From: a virus
Strand: one strand, 5' to 3'
Length of the DNA stretch: 43,304 nt
IMG/VR virus record: IMGVR_UViG_3300021520_000006
Span: 1 to 43,304 of that record
Shown here: positions 24,789 through 32,429 of the stretch, one piece after another
Layout: each line of letters opens with the position of its first letter
How positions within the stretch are numbered: the first letter of the stretch is position 1
Program-made: the position numbers and the translations under genes
Notes under the pieces: generated by a model
Databases searched by the model: none
Told to the model about the DNA's origin: nothing
The model's input: the letters and a program-made list of their open reading frames with translations, nothing else

Positions 24789-24934
24789 GCTTTCACCTCT
24801 TCTACGCGAAAAAATGTCTTGCTCCCGATGCACACGGGCGTCAGATGGCGCCGAACATGTCGGTTGAACGTGTCCTTCGATACCGCGCAGAACGCCGCGG
24901 CTTGCAACGTCGAGAACAGGTAGGGCTCCACCAT
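24605..24934 (-). CDS. Excisionase candidate overlapping int
   Basis: 109 aa from ATG 24934 (TAATG junction with the upstream gene). Residues 5-57 form a HTH of the MerR/Xis kind: FSTLQAAAFCAVSKDTFNRHV, then LTPVCIGSKTFFRVEEVKAWLDG. After this domain the frame runs on for 54 codons inside the integrase gene in another frame, giving a 184-base overlap. The tail is polar and Lys/Arg-rich (QEKQILARLREKQPG). An Xis role is inferred from the fold and from being next to int. Confidence 0.6.
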   Translation of the reverse strand: MVEPYLFSTLQAAAFCAVSKDTFNRHVRRHLTPVCIGSKTFFRVEEVKAWLDGRSSGTRESRPGRSVSATKACGSLSPQEKQILARLREKQPGSTRTTLQEKEKSPPAK

Positions 24935-25548
24935 TATCGCAGCCCCTGGGCTATCGACGAAAAACGCGCGAGCGCACTGTCTGACAGTTGGCGCACCCTC
25001 TCTCGACTCACGCATAGGAATTGTGCGATCTGTTCCAGGGTTTGCCCCCCTCGTTCTGCAACGTCCAGAACGCACGACTCCTGCATAAACTCCAGCCCAT
25101 CGCGGGTGGCGATATGCAGGCTCCCGTTTCGATTGACATCTAACAGCAAATTATACCTGCACCCCGCCCACGGGCAGGGTCTTTCCGACGATTCGCAATC
25201 TTTGCGAATCTTTGGGCGTGGCACGTCCAAAGGTTTTTCTTTGACCGTATGCGCCTCCTGTTTCATTTGGCGTATAGAGATCGTGCAGCGCTTCTGTCGG
25301 TGATGTGTCCGCGCCTTTCGTATGGCTTCTTTCTGTTCGTCCGATATGGGACGCGCGCGTGGCGCGCGCAACTTGCGCAGCTCTTCGACCTGGTCTGCAA
25401 AGGGGGGGGGCGTCGATCCGTGCCCCCTGACCCATATGAGGACACATGCCTCGGTCACGTTGGCCTCCTTCGCGAGCTTACTAAGCTTCGGGTAATACTC
25501 GTCGCAAAAGAGCCGTCGGGTGCTTTGCCTGCTGCTTACAGTGCTCAT
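24934..25548 (-). CDS. Sigma-70 region-4-like HTH protein
   Basis: 204 aa. The middle has CPWAGCRYNLLLDVNRNGSLHI and the C-terminus ESCVLDVAERGGQTLEQIAQ plus FLCVSRERVRQLSDSALARF, the helix-turn-helix of sigma region 4. This C-P-x-x-x-C..LDV plus region 4 layout is seen in phage and island proteins that act as small transcription regulators. The N-terminus has its own HTH-like segment (LAKEANVTEACVLIWVRG). Possible target: a late or excision promoter, but none is shown. ATGA overlap upstream. Confidence 0.65.
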   Translation of the reverse strand: MSTVSSRQSTRRLFCDEYYPKLSKLAKEANVTEACVLIWVRGHGSTPPPFADQVEELRKLRAPRARPISDEQKEAIRKARTHHRQKRCTISIRQMKQEAHTVKEKPLDVPRPKIRKDCESSERPCPWAGCRYNLLLDVNRNGSLHIATRDGLEFMQESCVLDVAERGGQTLEQIAQFLCVSRERVRQLSDSALARFSSIAQGLR

Positions 25549-25733
25549 GTTGTCCTAGCTGGCATGGTTGGCATGTCTTCGCTGTAAGGCCGAGCAGTCA
25601 CCTGCACCGCGCGCCTGCATGTGTCGCACTCGAGCCCGCCGCGCTCGGCTCGTAGGTCAGCGTCGCATCGGCATGCTCGCGACAGGCCCACTTCGTGGGT
25701 TCGCGAGAGCTCAATCAGTTGGGTGGGGCTCAT
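25545..25733 (-). CDS. Small zinc-ribbon-like protein
   Basis: 62 aa from ATG 25733 with AGGAGG 6 bases upstream. Four metal-ligand-like residues occur as CRCDADLRAERGGLECDTCRR. It overlaps the next gene (ATGA). No wider family is recognised. Confidence 0.55.
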   Translation of the reverse strand: MSPTQLIELSRTHEVGLSRACRCDADLRAERGGLECDTCRRAVQVTARPYSEDMPTMPARTT

Positions 25734-25743
25734 GTTGTACCTC

Positions 25744-26241
25744 CTACGCAGACCTGGCCATGTCCGACAGCTCCTCTGCACGGTCGATCGCGTCGTGTAA
25801 CATCGCTAACTCCGACAGCTCGGCGTACCTGCGGCGCCAGGCTCGCAGCTGCAACCATGCCTGACGAATCATGTACGCCCTGCCCTCTGGATCGTCGAGT
25901 GTGGCTGTCACCGTGACGTACGCCCGCTGCCCCTTCGAGTCCGGAGACTTGATCGACACGAACGCTCGTGTGACGATCTCCTTCCGCTCTGGCGTGATGA
26001 TGGCAACTCGAATCGACCGTACCAGACGCGCAGCAATAGACTCGCGGCCGATTTGCGCGGCAACAGAGTCGTCCCACGGGAATGCATTGTGCAGGGGGTG
26101 TTTCGGGTCTCTCGCTACCTCGACGATGTGCTCGGACTTCAGGTCCCCATACTGGATGCGCACCTTTTCAAGCGAACGATGGGCCACGCCCGGGTCGATC
26201 TTCGAAAACTCATGATTCTTCCAACTGAACTCTGATCCCAT
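25744..26241 (-). CDS. Conserved phage-type protein of unknown function
   Basis: 165 aa, ATG 26241 with AAAGGAG upstream. The motif HPLHNAFPWDDSVAAQIGRE followed by a strand-rich middle (VRSIRVAIITPERKEIVTRAFVSI) and a C-terminal helix pair (YMIRQAWLQLRAWRRRYAEL) matches a pattern often seen next to recombination genes in temperate phages, with no known function. It is separated from the SSB gene by a pentamer repeat array. Confidence 0.6.
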   Translation of the reverse strand: MGSEFSWKNHEFSKIDPGVAHRSLEKVRIQYGDLKSEHIVEVARDPKHPLHNAFPWDDSVAAQIGRESIAARLVRSIRVAIITPERKEIVTRAFVSIKSPDSKGQRAYVTVTATLDDPEGRAYMIRQAWLQLRAWRRRYAELSELAMLHDAIDRAEELSDMARSA

Positions 26242-26284
26242 TGTGTGTCTCCTTTGTTCGTTACGCAGACGCTTTGCTTTGAAT

Positions 26285-26469
26285 TGCCTGCTTTGCCTCG
26301 CCCGGCCGCGCCCGGCCTTGCCTGGCCCTGCCCTGCCTGCCTCGCCCGGCCGCGCCCGGCCTTGCCCGGCCCTGCCCGGCCCTGCCCTGCCTGCCTCGCC
26401 CAGCCATGCCCGGCCGCGCCCGGCCCCGCCATGCCGCGCCTGCTTTGCCTTGCCTCGCCTGCTTTGCCG
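26285..26469. repeat. Pentanucleotide NNGCC array in a non-coding gap
   Basis: About 185 bases where GCC (GGC on the leftward transcript) returns every five bases with variable intervening dinucleotides (CG, TT, CT, TG, CA). It occupies the gap between the SSB-like gene and the next gene of the leftward operon, and no gene is credible here; apparent frames are long only because stop codons are absent. The leader for the downstream gene would be a 290-base GC-rich RNA. Confidence 0.85.
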
Positions 26470-26533
26470 CGATTACATCCGACGAAACTTCATGACGACA
26501 GGCGTTTCGCCAATTCGGATGACCATCGCAGAC

Positions 26534-27028
26534 TCAGAATGGAACGTCGTCCGCCCCGGGGTCAAAGGCGTTCGCTGCAGGGGGCGTCGGGGCCTTGCCA
26601 CCTCTAGGCGCCGCCGCTACCGCTACCGGGGCCTTGTTCCTCAGAGCCCGTGACATTTCAATGAGCCTGGCGCTGTACTTGGCAGCGAATTGCTCTTTGG
26701 TGAGGCGTCGCGCAGGAGTCGGTGCATTAACAAATGCAATCTTGACTTCCGTCGTCCCCTGGAAGGTCTCCTCGCGCGTGGTGACCGATACCGCCTTGCC
26801 ATGGAGTTCCGAAACGTCACTAGCATCGACGCCCTTCCATCCCAGCTCTCGCAGCGTAGCATCTGTCCGGGCTGCGTTCTCTTCGGTGGACAGCCATAGT
26901 TTACACATGTGTTCGCCATCGCACCCATCCACCTCGATGATGAGGAAAACGTAAGGCTTTCCGTAATAGGTTTCGTCTCCCCCAGAATCTACAATTTTTC
27001 CTGCAAAATGTCCGACCGGAAGTGTCAT
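26534..27028 (-). CDS. Single-strand DNA-binding-like protein (DUF669-like)
   Basis: 164 aa from ATG 27028, with GAGGAG upstream and an ATGA overlap with the exonuclease gene. The core (FAGKIVDSGGDETYYGKPYVFLII, LSTEENAARTDATLRELGWKG) resembles the DUF669 proteins of phage recombination modules. A linker then ends in DDVPF, the acidic tip by which bacterial SSB recruits partners. It most likely coats ssDNA during annealing by the Bet-type protein. Confidence 0.7.
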   Translation of the reverse strand: MTLPVGHFAGKIVDSGGDETYYGKPYVFLIIEVDGCDGEHMCKLWLSTEENAARTDATLRELGWKGVDASDVSELHGKAVSVTTREETFQGTTEVKIAFVNAPTPARRLTKEQFAAKYSARLIEMSRALRNKAPVAVAAAPRGGKAPTPPAANAFDPGADDVPF

Positions 27029-28233
27029 GACCGCTCCTCTGATTTCATAGTGCGCCACACTGTACGAATCTCCTGTCCTACGGCGCCTAGGGCTCGGAGG
27101 TCCTGCAGAAGCTCTTCGAACGCCACGCCCGAAGCTTGGGCCGCCCGTTTCAAACTGGCCTTCGTCACCGCCGCACTGACCGCCGTCGGAAAGTGCTCCC
27201 CCAGCCTGGAGCCCAAGAACTCCAGCGCGTCATTGTTCGGCTCGATCTTCTCGACCGTCTGCTCTGTCGACTGGTACACGTCGCCGTTCGGGAGTCGCAC
27301 GCCCCCGTGCGTCTCTGCCCATGCTTTCAAGGTGCGGACATAGGCCTTGTGAGCCTCGACTACGGCGTCCCACATCTCGAACCGATAGACCGCGTCCTCG
27401 GGCGTCTCGATGGGCCCTCCGAGCGTCTTCGCCGGCGGCGTGGGCGTGAGCTGCCCCAGAATCTCCCCCATCGCTGGGCAGGCCGTAGACGCGGGGCAGT
27501 AGCGGCAGTGGCTCCCAGGGACAGGCTCCGGAGGCTCGTGCGCGGTCATCCGCGCGTCGAGATCGGCGAGCTCGGTGGCTACGAGCTCAAAATCGAACCC
27601 GTCCATGTTCGCGAGCTCCAGAAACACCGGCTGGTCTTCGCGAACGCGGACGTAACCGATGATGGCCCGCTTCGCCCCTGCCTCGAGAGCCGCAGCGAAT
27701 GCGAGAAACCTGAGCTGCGATGACTCGCGCAGCGGTTCTAGGCTCCTCCCCGTGCCGGTCTTATAGTCCAGAACGACTACCAGGTCACTTTTCGGCGCGC
27801 ACCACACGAGGTCCGCCGTCCCCGTCATCTCACCAGGGCGGGCCTCGTCGTAATCTCTGGACTCCGCCGCGAGGAGAATCCTCGCGGTGGTGCTCTGAGG
27901 GTCGTAGGCGAACTTGATTTCGGGGCGCCACCCCTGCGCCTTCGTTATCGGGATCGGGAGCCAAGTGTCCGGCGTGATCGTCGGCTCTTCGAGCCAGGAG
28001 GCCAAAGCCTCCCAGTACGACAGCGCGTCCTCGTACTCCGAGGAGGACAGCTCCTCCCAGTCCTGGACGCAGCGTTGCCCTGTCAGGACGAACAGTTCGG
28101 CCAGCTTGTGAACCGCGGTTCCTACCCGAGCCGCGCTCCCCGGTTCGTCGACCCACGCGTAATCGGTTCGTAAGAATCCCAAGCACTTCTTCGCGCGGGG
28201 CTGTTTGCTCGCCGTAAGCTGACGCATCTGCAT
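27025..28233 (-). CDS. PD-(D/E)XK exonuclease, RecB/Cas4-like
   Basis: 402 aa from ATG 28233. The N-terminal helix AARVGTAVHKLAELF gives the His of the nuclease, GTADLVW the Asp and VVVLDYKTG the D-x-K core. The C-terminal half has HCRYCPASTACPAMGE, and with an earlier Cys it could bind an Fe-S cluster as in Cas4/AddB-type nucleases. It would resect DNA ends for the Bet-like annealer encoded just upstream, a lambda Exo-Bet-like pair with a different nuclease family. It overlaps both neighbours by a few bases. Confidence 0.8.
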   Translation of the reverse strand: MQMRQLTASKQPRAKKCLGFLRTDYAWVDEPGSAARVGTAVHKLAELFVLTGQRCVQDWEELSSSEYEDALSYWEALASWLEEPTITPDTWLPIPITKAQGWRPEIKFAYDPQSTTARILLAAESRDYDEARPGEMTGTADLVWCAPKSDLVVVLDYKTGTGRSLEPLRESSQLRFLAFAAALEAGAKRAIIGYVRVREDQPVFLELANMDGFDFELVATELADLDARMTAHEPPEPVPGSHCRYCPASTACPAMGEILGQLTPTPPAKTLGGPIETPEDAVYRFEMWDAVVEAHKAYVRTLKAWAETHGGVRLPNGDVYQSTEQTVEKIEPNNDALEFLGSRLGEHFPTAVSAAVTKASLKRAAQASGVAFEELLQDLRALGAVGQEIRTVWRTMKSEERS

Positions 28234-29111
28234 CACGAAGCCTCGGCCTGGATGGGGGCGATCCTGTCCAGGGCGGCCGACAACTCATCGTCGGCGCCCT
28301 TGAGCCTGGCACGTGCCGCGTAGTAGGGCTTCTCGAGTGTAGCACGCCCCTTCGGGGGCAGTCCGGCGCCGCCGATCTCCTGACCTACCTTCACCAGCGC
28401 CGCGAGGGTCGGTGCTGCTTCGATCCTCTGCTGCCAGTATAGGAGCGTCTCATCTACGGGCGTCGCATCTACGGACGAGTCACGCGCCTGCTTCAAGGGT
28501 GCTGAGCTAGGGGGCGGGGGCTGTATCGGGACGTTCTCCGCCTGCCCCATCTCGTCGACCGTGTATAGACCCGAGAGCTCCTCGGGGAATGCCTTCCGAA
28601 GGGCGAGGGCTTCGGCGCACTTCCCGAGCATTACGCGTGGCATGTCGCGCCACATGCGCGACAGCCCTTGGGGGCCCTGCTGACGGTACTCGTCCCAGTA
28701 CGCAGACGCTTCGGTCGCCCTGGTGACGCCCTTGCGCCACACGCAGACCTTCGCGCTGACGAGTCCCACGGGGTTGCTTGGCCCCTTTGCGGGGGCGTCG
28801 TAGGTGTAGACCACGTCATCGATGGCTTCGCACCCCGCTCGGACTGCCACGAGGCGGAAGCCATCGATGCCCGTCTGGATGGACATCTTCTCTTCATACT
28901 GGCCCGCGCTGTTCTTCGCCTTGCGCTTGATAGCGTAGATCTGTTTCGCGAACGGATCCAGCCCCCGCTTCTGCGCGACGTGGACGAAGAGCGACAGTTC
29001 GTCGTCCGTACAGCCCGCTGCGATCTGCGTCTTGAGCAGATGGATCTGTTCGGGTGTGAACGTTTGTCGCGCTATGTCCAGTGTGTGCGTGGTCGTTGCA
29101 AGGTTGTTCAT
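28233..29111 (-). CDS. bet: Recombination annealing protein, Bet/RecT superfamily
   Basis: 292 aa, ATG 29111 with GAGGAG upstream. Typical Bet features: a cysteine-helix start (GCTDDELSLFVHVAQKRGL), DPFAKQIYAIKRK, MSIQTGIDGFRLVAVRAG and MLGKCAEALALRKAFPEELSGLYT. It anneals complementary single strands during phage recombination. The last 85 residues are a separate helical tail (LLYWQQRIEAAPTLAALVKV), common in phage Bet proteins. The nuclease and SSB-like genes follow. Confidence 0.9.
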   Translation of the reverse strand: MNNLATTTHTLDIARQTFTPEQIHLLKTQIAAGCTDDELSLFVHVAQKRGLDPFAKQIYAIKRKAKNSAGQYEEKMSIQTGIDGFRLVAVRAGCEAIDDVVYTYDAPAKGPSNPVGLVSAKVCVWRKGVTRATEASAYWDEYRQQGPQGLSRMWRDMPRVMLGKCAEALALRKAFPEELSGLYTVDEMGQAENVPIQPPPPSSAPLKQARDSSVDATPVDETLLYWQQRIEAAPTLAALVKVGQEIGGAGLPPKGRATLEKPYYAARARLKGADDELSAALDRIAPIQAEAS

Positions 29112-29123
29112 GACCTGGTCTCC

Positions 29124-29357
29124 TCAGTACTCGTCATCATCATCGTCGGCCTCTTCCTCTTCCTCTTCCCACTCCTGTTTCTCAGCCCACCAGCCCAGCA
29201 CGACCAACGTTCCTTCATCGCCCTTGTAGCAGACCATCGAGTCTTCGTGGATGACACTATTCGGTACCCACACCTCCTCGCCGTCCCCCAGTCGTACGAG
29301 TAGCGAATCCGCCGTGTCTCGTATCGCAATCACGCCCCCTCGGCTTACAATGCTCAT
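29124..29357 (-). CDS. Small acidic-tailed protein
   Basis: 77 aa from ATG 29357 (GGAAGG 7 bases upstream). A small beta domain (SIVSRGGVIAIRDTADSLLVRL, WVPNSVIHEDSMVCYKGDEG) ends in a run of Glu and Asp. The acidic tail could mimic DNA or bind a basic partner, but no family is recognised. Confidence 0.6.
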   Translation of the reverse strand: MSIVSRGGVIAIRDTADSLLVRLGDGEEVWVPNSVIHEDSMVCYKGDEGTLVVLGWWAEKQEWEEEEEEADDDDDEY

Positions 29358-29446
29358 CGCGTCACCTTCCAGATCCAATATGTTTCATATGCGCAACAGA
29401 CCGTTTCAAGTAACAGTCCGCCAACCCACTTGGCGACTCGCGTCAT
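29354..29446 (-). CDS. 30-aa overlapping small gene
   Basis: A frame too short for most callers: starts ATG 29446 overlapping the upstream stop (ATGA), ends TGA 29354-29356 overlapping the ATG of the next gene. Sequence TRVAKWVGGLLLETVCCAYE and TYWIWKVTR, amphipathic with a hydrophobic centre. Back-to-back ATGA overlaps at both ends are the main support; function is unknown. Confidence 0.45.
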   Translation of the reverse strand: MTRVAKWVGGLLLETVCCAYETYWIWKVTR

Positions 29447-29892
29447 GGCAGGCTCTTCAGGACCTGGCGCGCCGTCTCCGCGAGCTCCGCCAACGCCGAG
29501 TGGCGTGTCACCACGTAGCCAACCATGGCCGCGGCAGCACGAGCGTCTGATACGACCTGAATTGCGGCGTCGTGGCGCAGTCTGTCCGCGTCGTACGACT
29601 CCCGCTCGTCGAACACACTCGGTCGCAGGGCATCGAGCCACGCCCCCGCGGTGTCTGCGCTAGAGCTACGTAACGCGTCGCAGAGACAGTGCAGCGCCTT
29701 CGCAGCGTCGAACCTGAGTGCCCGCCCTAACTGCACGTGCACGCCGTGCGAGTCTACGTTTTGTGTCGCCCAGTAGGCTTCCAGCGCCACCCTTGAAGCC
29801 TCCCGCTGCGCGTCGCGCTCCCTCACGTAGACCGAGTGGTCGTCGCAATAGGCTGTCGTGTCCATCACTTTAGCAGCACTTACTAGTTGCAT
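29443..29892 (-). CDS. Unrecognised helical protein
   Basis: 149 aa from ATG 29892 with GGAGG 6 bases upstream; a TTG at 29898 is an alternative. It is mostly helical and charged (DAQREASRVALEAYWATQ, HDAAIQVVSDARAAAAMVGY). Early leftward gene just before the recombination set. No motif recognised. Confidence 0.55.
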   Translation of the reverse strand: MQLVSAAKVMDTTAYCDDHSVYVRERDAQREASRVALEAYWATQNVDSHGVHVQLGRALRFDAAKALHCLCDALRSSSADTAGAWLDALRPSVFDERESYDADRLRHDAAIQVVSDARAAAAMVGYVVTRHSALAELAETARQVLKSLP

Positions 29893-30026
29893 CTCCAACC
29901 TCCAACTCTACTGTCGAGCGGTCCTATGGGGACCAAAAAAGTGCCAGCTCATCGCAGGACCCCGCTGGCGAGGGCTCGGAGTGCCAGTGGGGGAAGGAAA
30001 CAGACCCCCACCGTACCCCGCGAGTT

Positions 30027-30602
30027 CTAGGCCGCGGCCTCGTCCTCGTCGTCGTCGTCGGACTCTTCGTCGTCTTCGACGGGATCGGGCTCGTAGGTGG
30101 CGGGGGCTGCAATGTAGTCGAGGTCAGGCCCCGCCTCTGACCAGGTCTCAGGCGTGTTGTCCTCGTTTTCGAGGCACACCGCCAAGGACGAGGCTTCCCC
30201 CATTGTTTCCAACGCCTCCACGGACTTTTGCAGTCGCGCCAAGCGCTTCGAGCCGAAGAGCACCCCCTCGTCCCATTGCGAGGGCCAGTCCTCAGGCTTC
30301 GCGAGCTTCTTGGCCGCGGCAAACAGCGGGGACGCTGCCACCTTGGCTGCGATCCCGAGCTCCAAGCTCGGAGCCGCTTTCCACGCCAGCAGCGCAGCGA
30401 GCACCGGCCCCATGCAGGCTGCGAAGGCGGTCAGCGTCTTCGCGTACTTCACCAGGTCGCGGCTCTCGATCGCCTCGCCGAAGGCGAGGATGTCCGCGGC
30501 CACCTTGGACCATGCCTTTGGGGCCTTGCGCAACCAATTGATGTCCGCCTCTACGTACTCCCGCACGTCTTCCACTGCTGATGTCGTCGTCGTCGTCGTC
30601 AT
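30027..30602 (-). CDS. First gene of the leftward operon, unrecognised
   Basis: 191 aa. ATG 30602 has GGTGGAG 6 bases upstream and lies about 37 bases after the predicted PL start point; ATG 30608 is too close to the binding site. A Thr-rich beginning, an Ala-rich helix pair (TLTAFAACMGPVLAALLAWK) and an acidic end (PVEDDEESDDDDEDE). The first gene of PL in other phages often blocks host functions; here that is only a guess. Confidence 0.55.
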   Translation of the reverse strand: MTTTTTTSAVEDVREYVEADINWLRKAPKAWSKVAADILAFGEAIESRDLVKYAKTLTAFAACMGPVLAALLAWKAAPSLELGIAAKVAASPLFAAAKKLAKPEDWPSQWDEGVLFGSKRLARLQKSVEALETMGEASSLAVCLENEDNTPETWSEAGPDLDYIAAPATYEPDPVEDDEESDDDDEDEAAA

Positions 30603-30645
30603 GGTCATCTCCACCGCGGCTCCGTGCCGCGTTCTTGATGAGTGC

Positions 30646-30674
30646 AGTATGATGGCGTTTGCCAAGCTTGTCAA
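30646..30674 (-). promoter_or_regulatory. PL promoter
   Basis: On the - strand: -35 TTGACA (30674-30669), 17-base spacer, -10 CATACT (30651-30646). The -35 matches consensus exactly; the -10 has 4 of 6. It precedes the leftward gene string and overlaps two operators. Confidence 0.75.
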
Positions 30675-30682
30675 CTGCCATC
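30651..30682. promoter_or_regulatory. OL: two adjacent 16-bp operators
   Basis: Site 1, 30651-30666: GATGGC GTTT GCCAAG. Site 2, 30667-30682, reads on the - strand GATGGC AGTT GACAAG. Both follow the pattern GNTGGC-N4-G(C/A)CANN seen in OR. Site 2 contains the -35 box TTGACA and site 1 fills the spacer up to the -10, so binding would block PL. Confidence 0.72.
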
Positions 30683-30840
30683 GCAAGAAAAAGACGTGAC
30701 ACACAAAAAAAGATTTGGCTCTAGCGTAGATGGGGGAGAGGGAGGGGGGAGAGCGACGAGCGCCCACGGCGACGTGGCCCAGAAATGATCCCCCGCTCCA
30801 GGCTGTCGAGAGCGGATCGGACCGAGCTACACCCGCAGCA

Positions 30841-31410
30841 CTAGCGTAGCGAGATCACCCGCGCCCTACCCACCGGGAGCACGCGCACCTCCGTCGATGG
30901 CGAACGCGCACACTCTCGCAACGTCGATTCATGCACGCCCACAAAATCACCACGAGCCCAGACCATGCTCGGCCCCACGACAGCCAACGATTCCCCAAAC
31001 ACTTCGGCGAAGCGGAGATGAGCCCAGATCTCGGTAGCCCCCACGTATGCCGCGAGCGCTTCGGGATCCCGCCCACAACTCCGAGCAAACGCGCGCACCG
31101 CGGCACGAGGCGCGAGCGCGCACGCGGCGAAGTAGTCTGCGCAGGTTTCCTCTTCTAGCTCGGTCGCGAACGTGACGCGATGCTCGCGAAACAGGATATG
31201 TGCGTGTTCATGAAGTGCGACAAACCCCGCGTGTTCTGGCCGTATGCGGGCGCGTTGCGCGATCTTGTCCGTGAAACTGACGGCGCGGCCGCGGCCCCGA
31301 TGACGTACCAAAGCGGGCACGAAACGCCGCCACGACACCGGCACCTCAGGGTCTACCCCGTGATGTTGATACAGCAAAACGGCCAGCCCTTCGGCGTCAG
31401 GGAAGTCCAC
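30841..31410 (-). CDS. immA: ImmA/IrrE-type metallopeptidase
   Basis: 189 aa, GTG 31410. HEHAH at residues 67-71 (in VALHEHAHILF) is the HExxH zinc motif, with a downstream Glu in EEETCADYFAACALAPR as likely third ligand, as in ImmA/IrrE. In ICEBs1 and many phages such enzymes cleave the neighbouring XRE repressor to induce the element. It lies 14 bases after the repressor gene and is probably co-transcribed. An inducing signal is not evident. Confidence 0.78.
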   Translation of the reverse strand: MDFPDAEGLAVLLYQHHGVDPEVPVSWRRFVPALVRHRGRGRAVSFTDKIAQRARIRPEHAGFVALHEHAHILFREHRVTFATELEEETCADYFAACALAPRAAVRAFARSCGRDPEALAAYVGATEIWAHLRFAEVFGESLAVVGPSMVWARGDFVGVHESTLRECARSPSTEVRVLPVGRARVISLR

Positions 31411-31424
31411 GGTGCGATGCTACG

Positions 31425-31955
31425 TCACTCTTTGGCCTCGCGTCGCCTTTGGAGTGCCGCCATGCGCTCCGCGCGCTCGAGCGCCTCCTCTTCCTCGGAT
31501 GGCACGTGGCTCGGAGACGGTGGGAGCTTCGGTGGGCGGCGCGCCGTCAGTTCGAGCTCGTTCAGGAAACTGCGCCAGTCCTCATGGGACATGCGCTCGC
31601 CCTGATAGTGCCGGATAGTTAGCGCCGCATCGATGATGTCGCGCGGCCATTCTCGCCCTCGGGCGCGCTCCGCCGTGAGGAGCTCCGCCAGCTCCTCGGG
31701 CATCTCCGCCCGTTCCACAACCGGCTCGGCACGGGGAGCGGGCGGCGTGGTGGGATGGACCAGCGCGTCGACGGATACTCCTAACGCACCGGCGAGCGCG
31801 CGGACGGTCTTCATCTCCACTCGCGGACGCTTCTGGTTTTCGATGCGCGACGTAACACCGATCGAAAGCCCAGCACTTCTGTCGAGGTCATGGGTGGACA
31901 GATCCCTGGCCAATCGGAGCGCACGAACGTTACTCGCCAAACGTGACACGTCCAT
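31425..31955 (-). CDS. Lysogeny repressor, XRE family
   Basis: 176 aa from ATG 31955 with AGAGG 8 bases upstream; longer starts at 31982 and 31991 would place coding sequence in the operator. N-terminal XRE HTH: NVRALRLARDLSTHDLDRSA, GLSIGVTSRIENQKRPRVEM, KTVRALAGALGVSVDALV. A Pro-rich linker follows, then a helical C-terminus (MPEELAELLTAERARG). No LexA-type self-cleavage Ser/Lys pair is seen, in line with removal by the adjacent ImmA. It probably binds the TGGC-N4-GCCA sites at both promoters. Confidence 0.8.
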   Translation of the reverse strand: MDVSRLASNVRALRLARDLSTHDLDRSAGLSIGVTSRIENQKRPRVEMKTVRALAGALGVSVDALVHPTTPPAPRAEPVVERAEMPEELAELLTAERARGREWPRDIIDAALTIRHYQGERMSHEDWRSFLNELELTARRPPKLPPSPSHVPSEEEEALERAERMAALQRRREAKE

Positions 31956-31991
31956 AGCGGCATCCTCTCCCTGTTTTGCCATGCGCGACAT

Positions 31992-32051
31992 GTTGGCGCT
32001 TGCCAACTGGGCTGGCAATGTTGGCGCTTGACATCGATGGCAATCGCCACT
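31992..32051. promoter_or_regulatory. OR: three 16-bp operators
   Basis: Site A, 31992-32007: GTTGGC GCTT GCCAAC, a perfect 6-bp palindrome. Site B, 32020-32035: GTTGGC GCTT GACATC. Site C, 32036-32051: GATGGC AATC GCCACT. B and C abut. B contains the -35 box of PR and C covers its spacer, the same geometry as at PL. Site A lies closer to the repressor gene and could control repressor transcription. Confidence 0.75.
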
Positions 32052-32056
32052 ACCTT
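32028..32056 (+). promoter_or_regulatory. PR promoter
   Basis: -35 TTGACA at 32028-32033, 17-base spacer, -10 TACCTT at 32051-32056. The next gene's ATG is at 32063, where transcription would be expected to start, so its mRNA is probably leaderless. Confidence 0.65.
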
Positions 32057-32062
32057 GGGCGC

Positions 32063-32398
32063 ATGCTTCAAAGCAACGGCGTGCCGAACGAAGGCGCGCG
32101 GCAGTTACTAGCGTTGATGGCCGATAAAGGGTGGAGCCGGGAGGTCGTCCGACGCGAATTGGGATTGGCTCGTGGTGTAGTGAATCGATGGATCGATGGG
32201 AGTCGGGGCCCTGATCTTGAATCTGCTGCGCTGGTCCAGAGGACGTTTGGGATTGATGCTGTTGCATGGGTCACCGATCCCTCCCCACCATCGCCAGCAG
32301 ACGCTGGCGCACCAGATCCCGAACCTGCGGAGGAGCGGCCAGTAGAGCGCCCACCACGACCCGCACGGCGTCGAGGTCCTCGTCCCGCAGCAGAATAA
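32063..32398 (+). CDS. Cro-like HTH regulator
   Basis: 111 aa from ATG 32063; ATG 32018 lies inside the promoter and is rejected. The HTH reads GARQLLALMADKGWSREVVRRE with GLARGVVNRWIDGSRG and PDLESAALVQRTFGI, a Cro/YdaS-like fold. The C-terminus is Pro/Arg/Glu-rich and disordered (EPAEERPVERPPRPARRRG). First gene of PR and divergent from the repressor, so it is a Cro counterpart by position. Probably translated from a leaderless message. Confidence 0.7.
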   Translation: MLQSNGVPNEGARQLLALMADKGWSREVVRRELGLARGVVNRWIDGSRGPDLESAALVQRTFGIDAVAWVTDPSPPSPADAGAPDPEPAEERPVERPPRPARRRGPRPAAE

Positions 32399-32429
32399 CA
32401 GACTCTCGTAGCGTCTCTCGTAGGAGGTT

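Noticed and set aside
26285-26469. CRISPR array
   Set aside because: No repeat-spacer pattern, unit of five bases, and no cas genes; the Cas4-like nuclease belongs to the Bet recombination set.
26139-26653. Gly/Ala- or Pro/Cys-rich proteins across the pentamer array
   Set aside because: They arise because GCC/GGC pentamers lack stop codons; starts and neighbours do not support translation.
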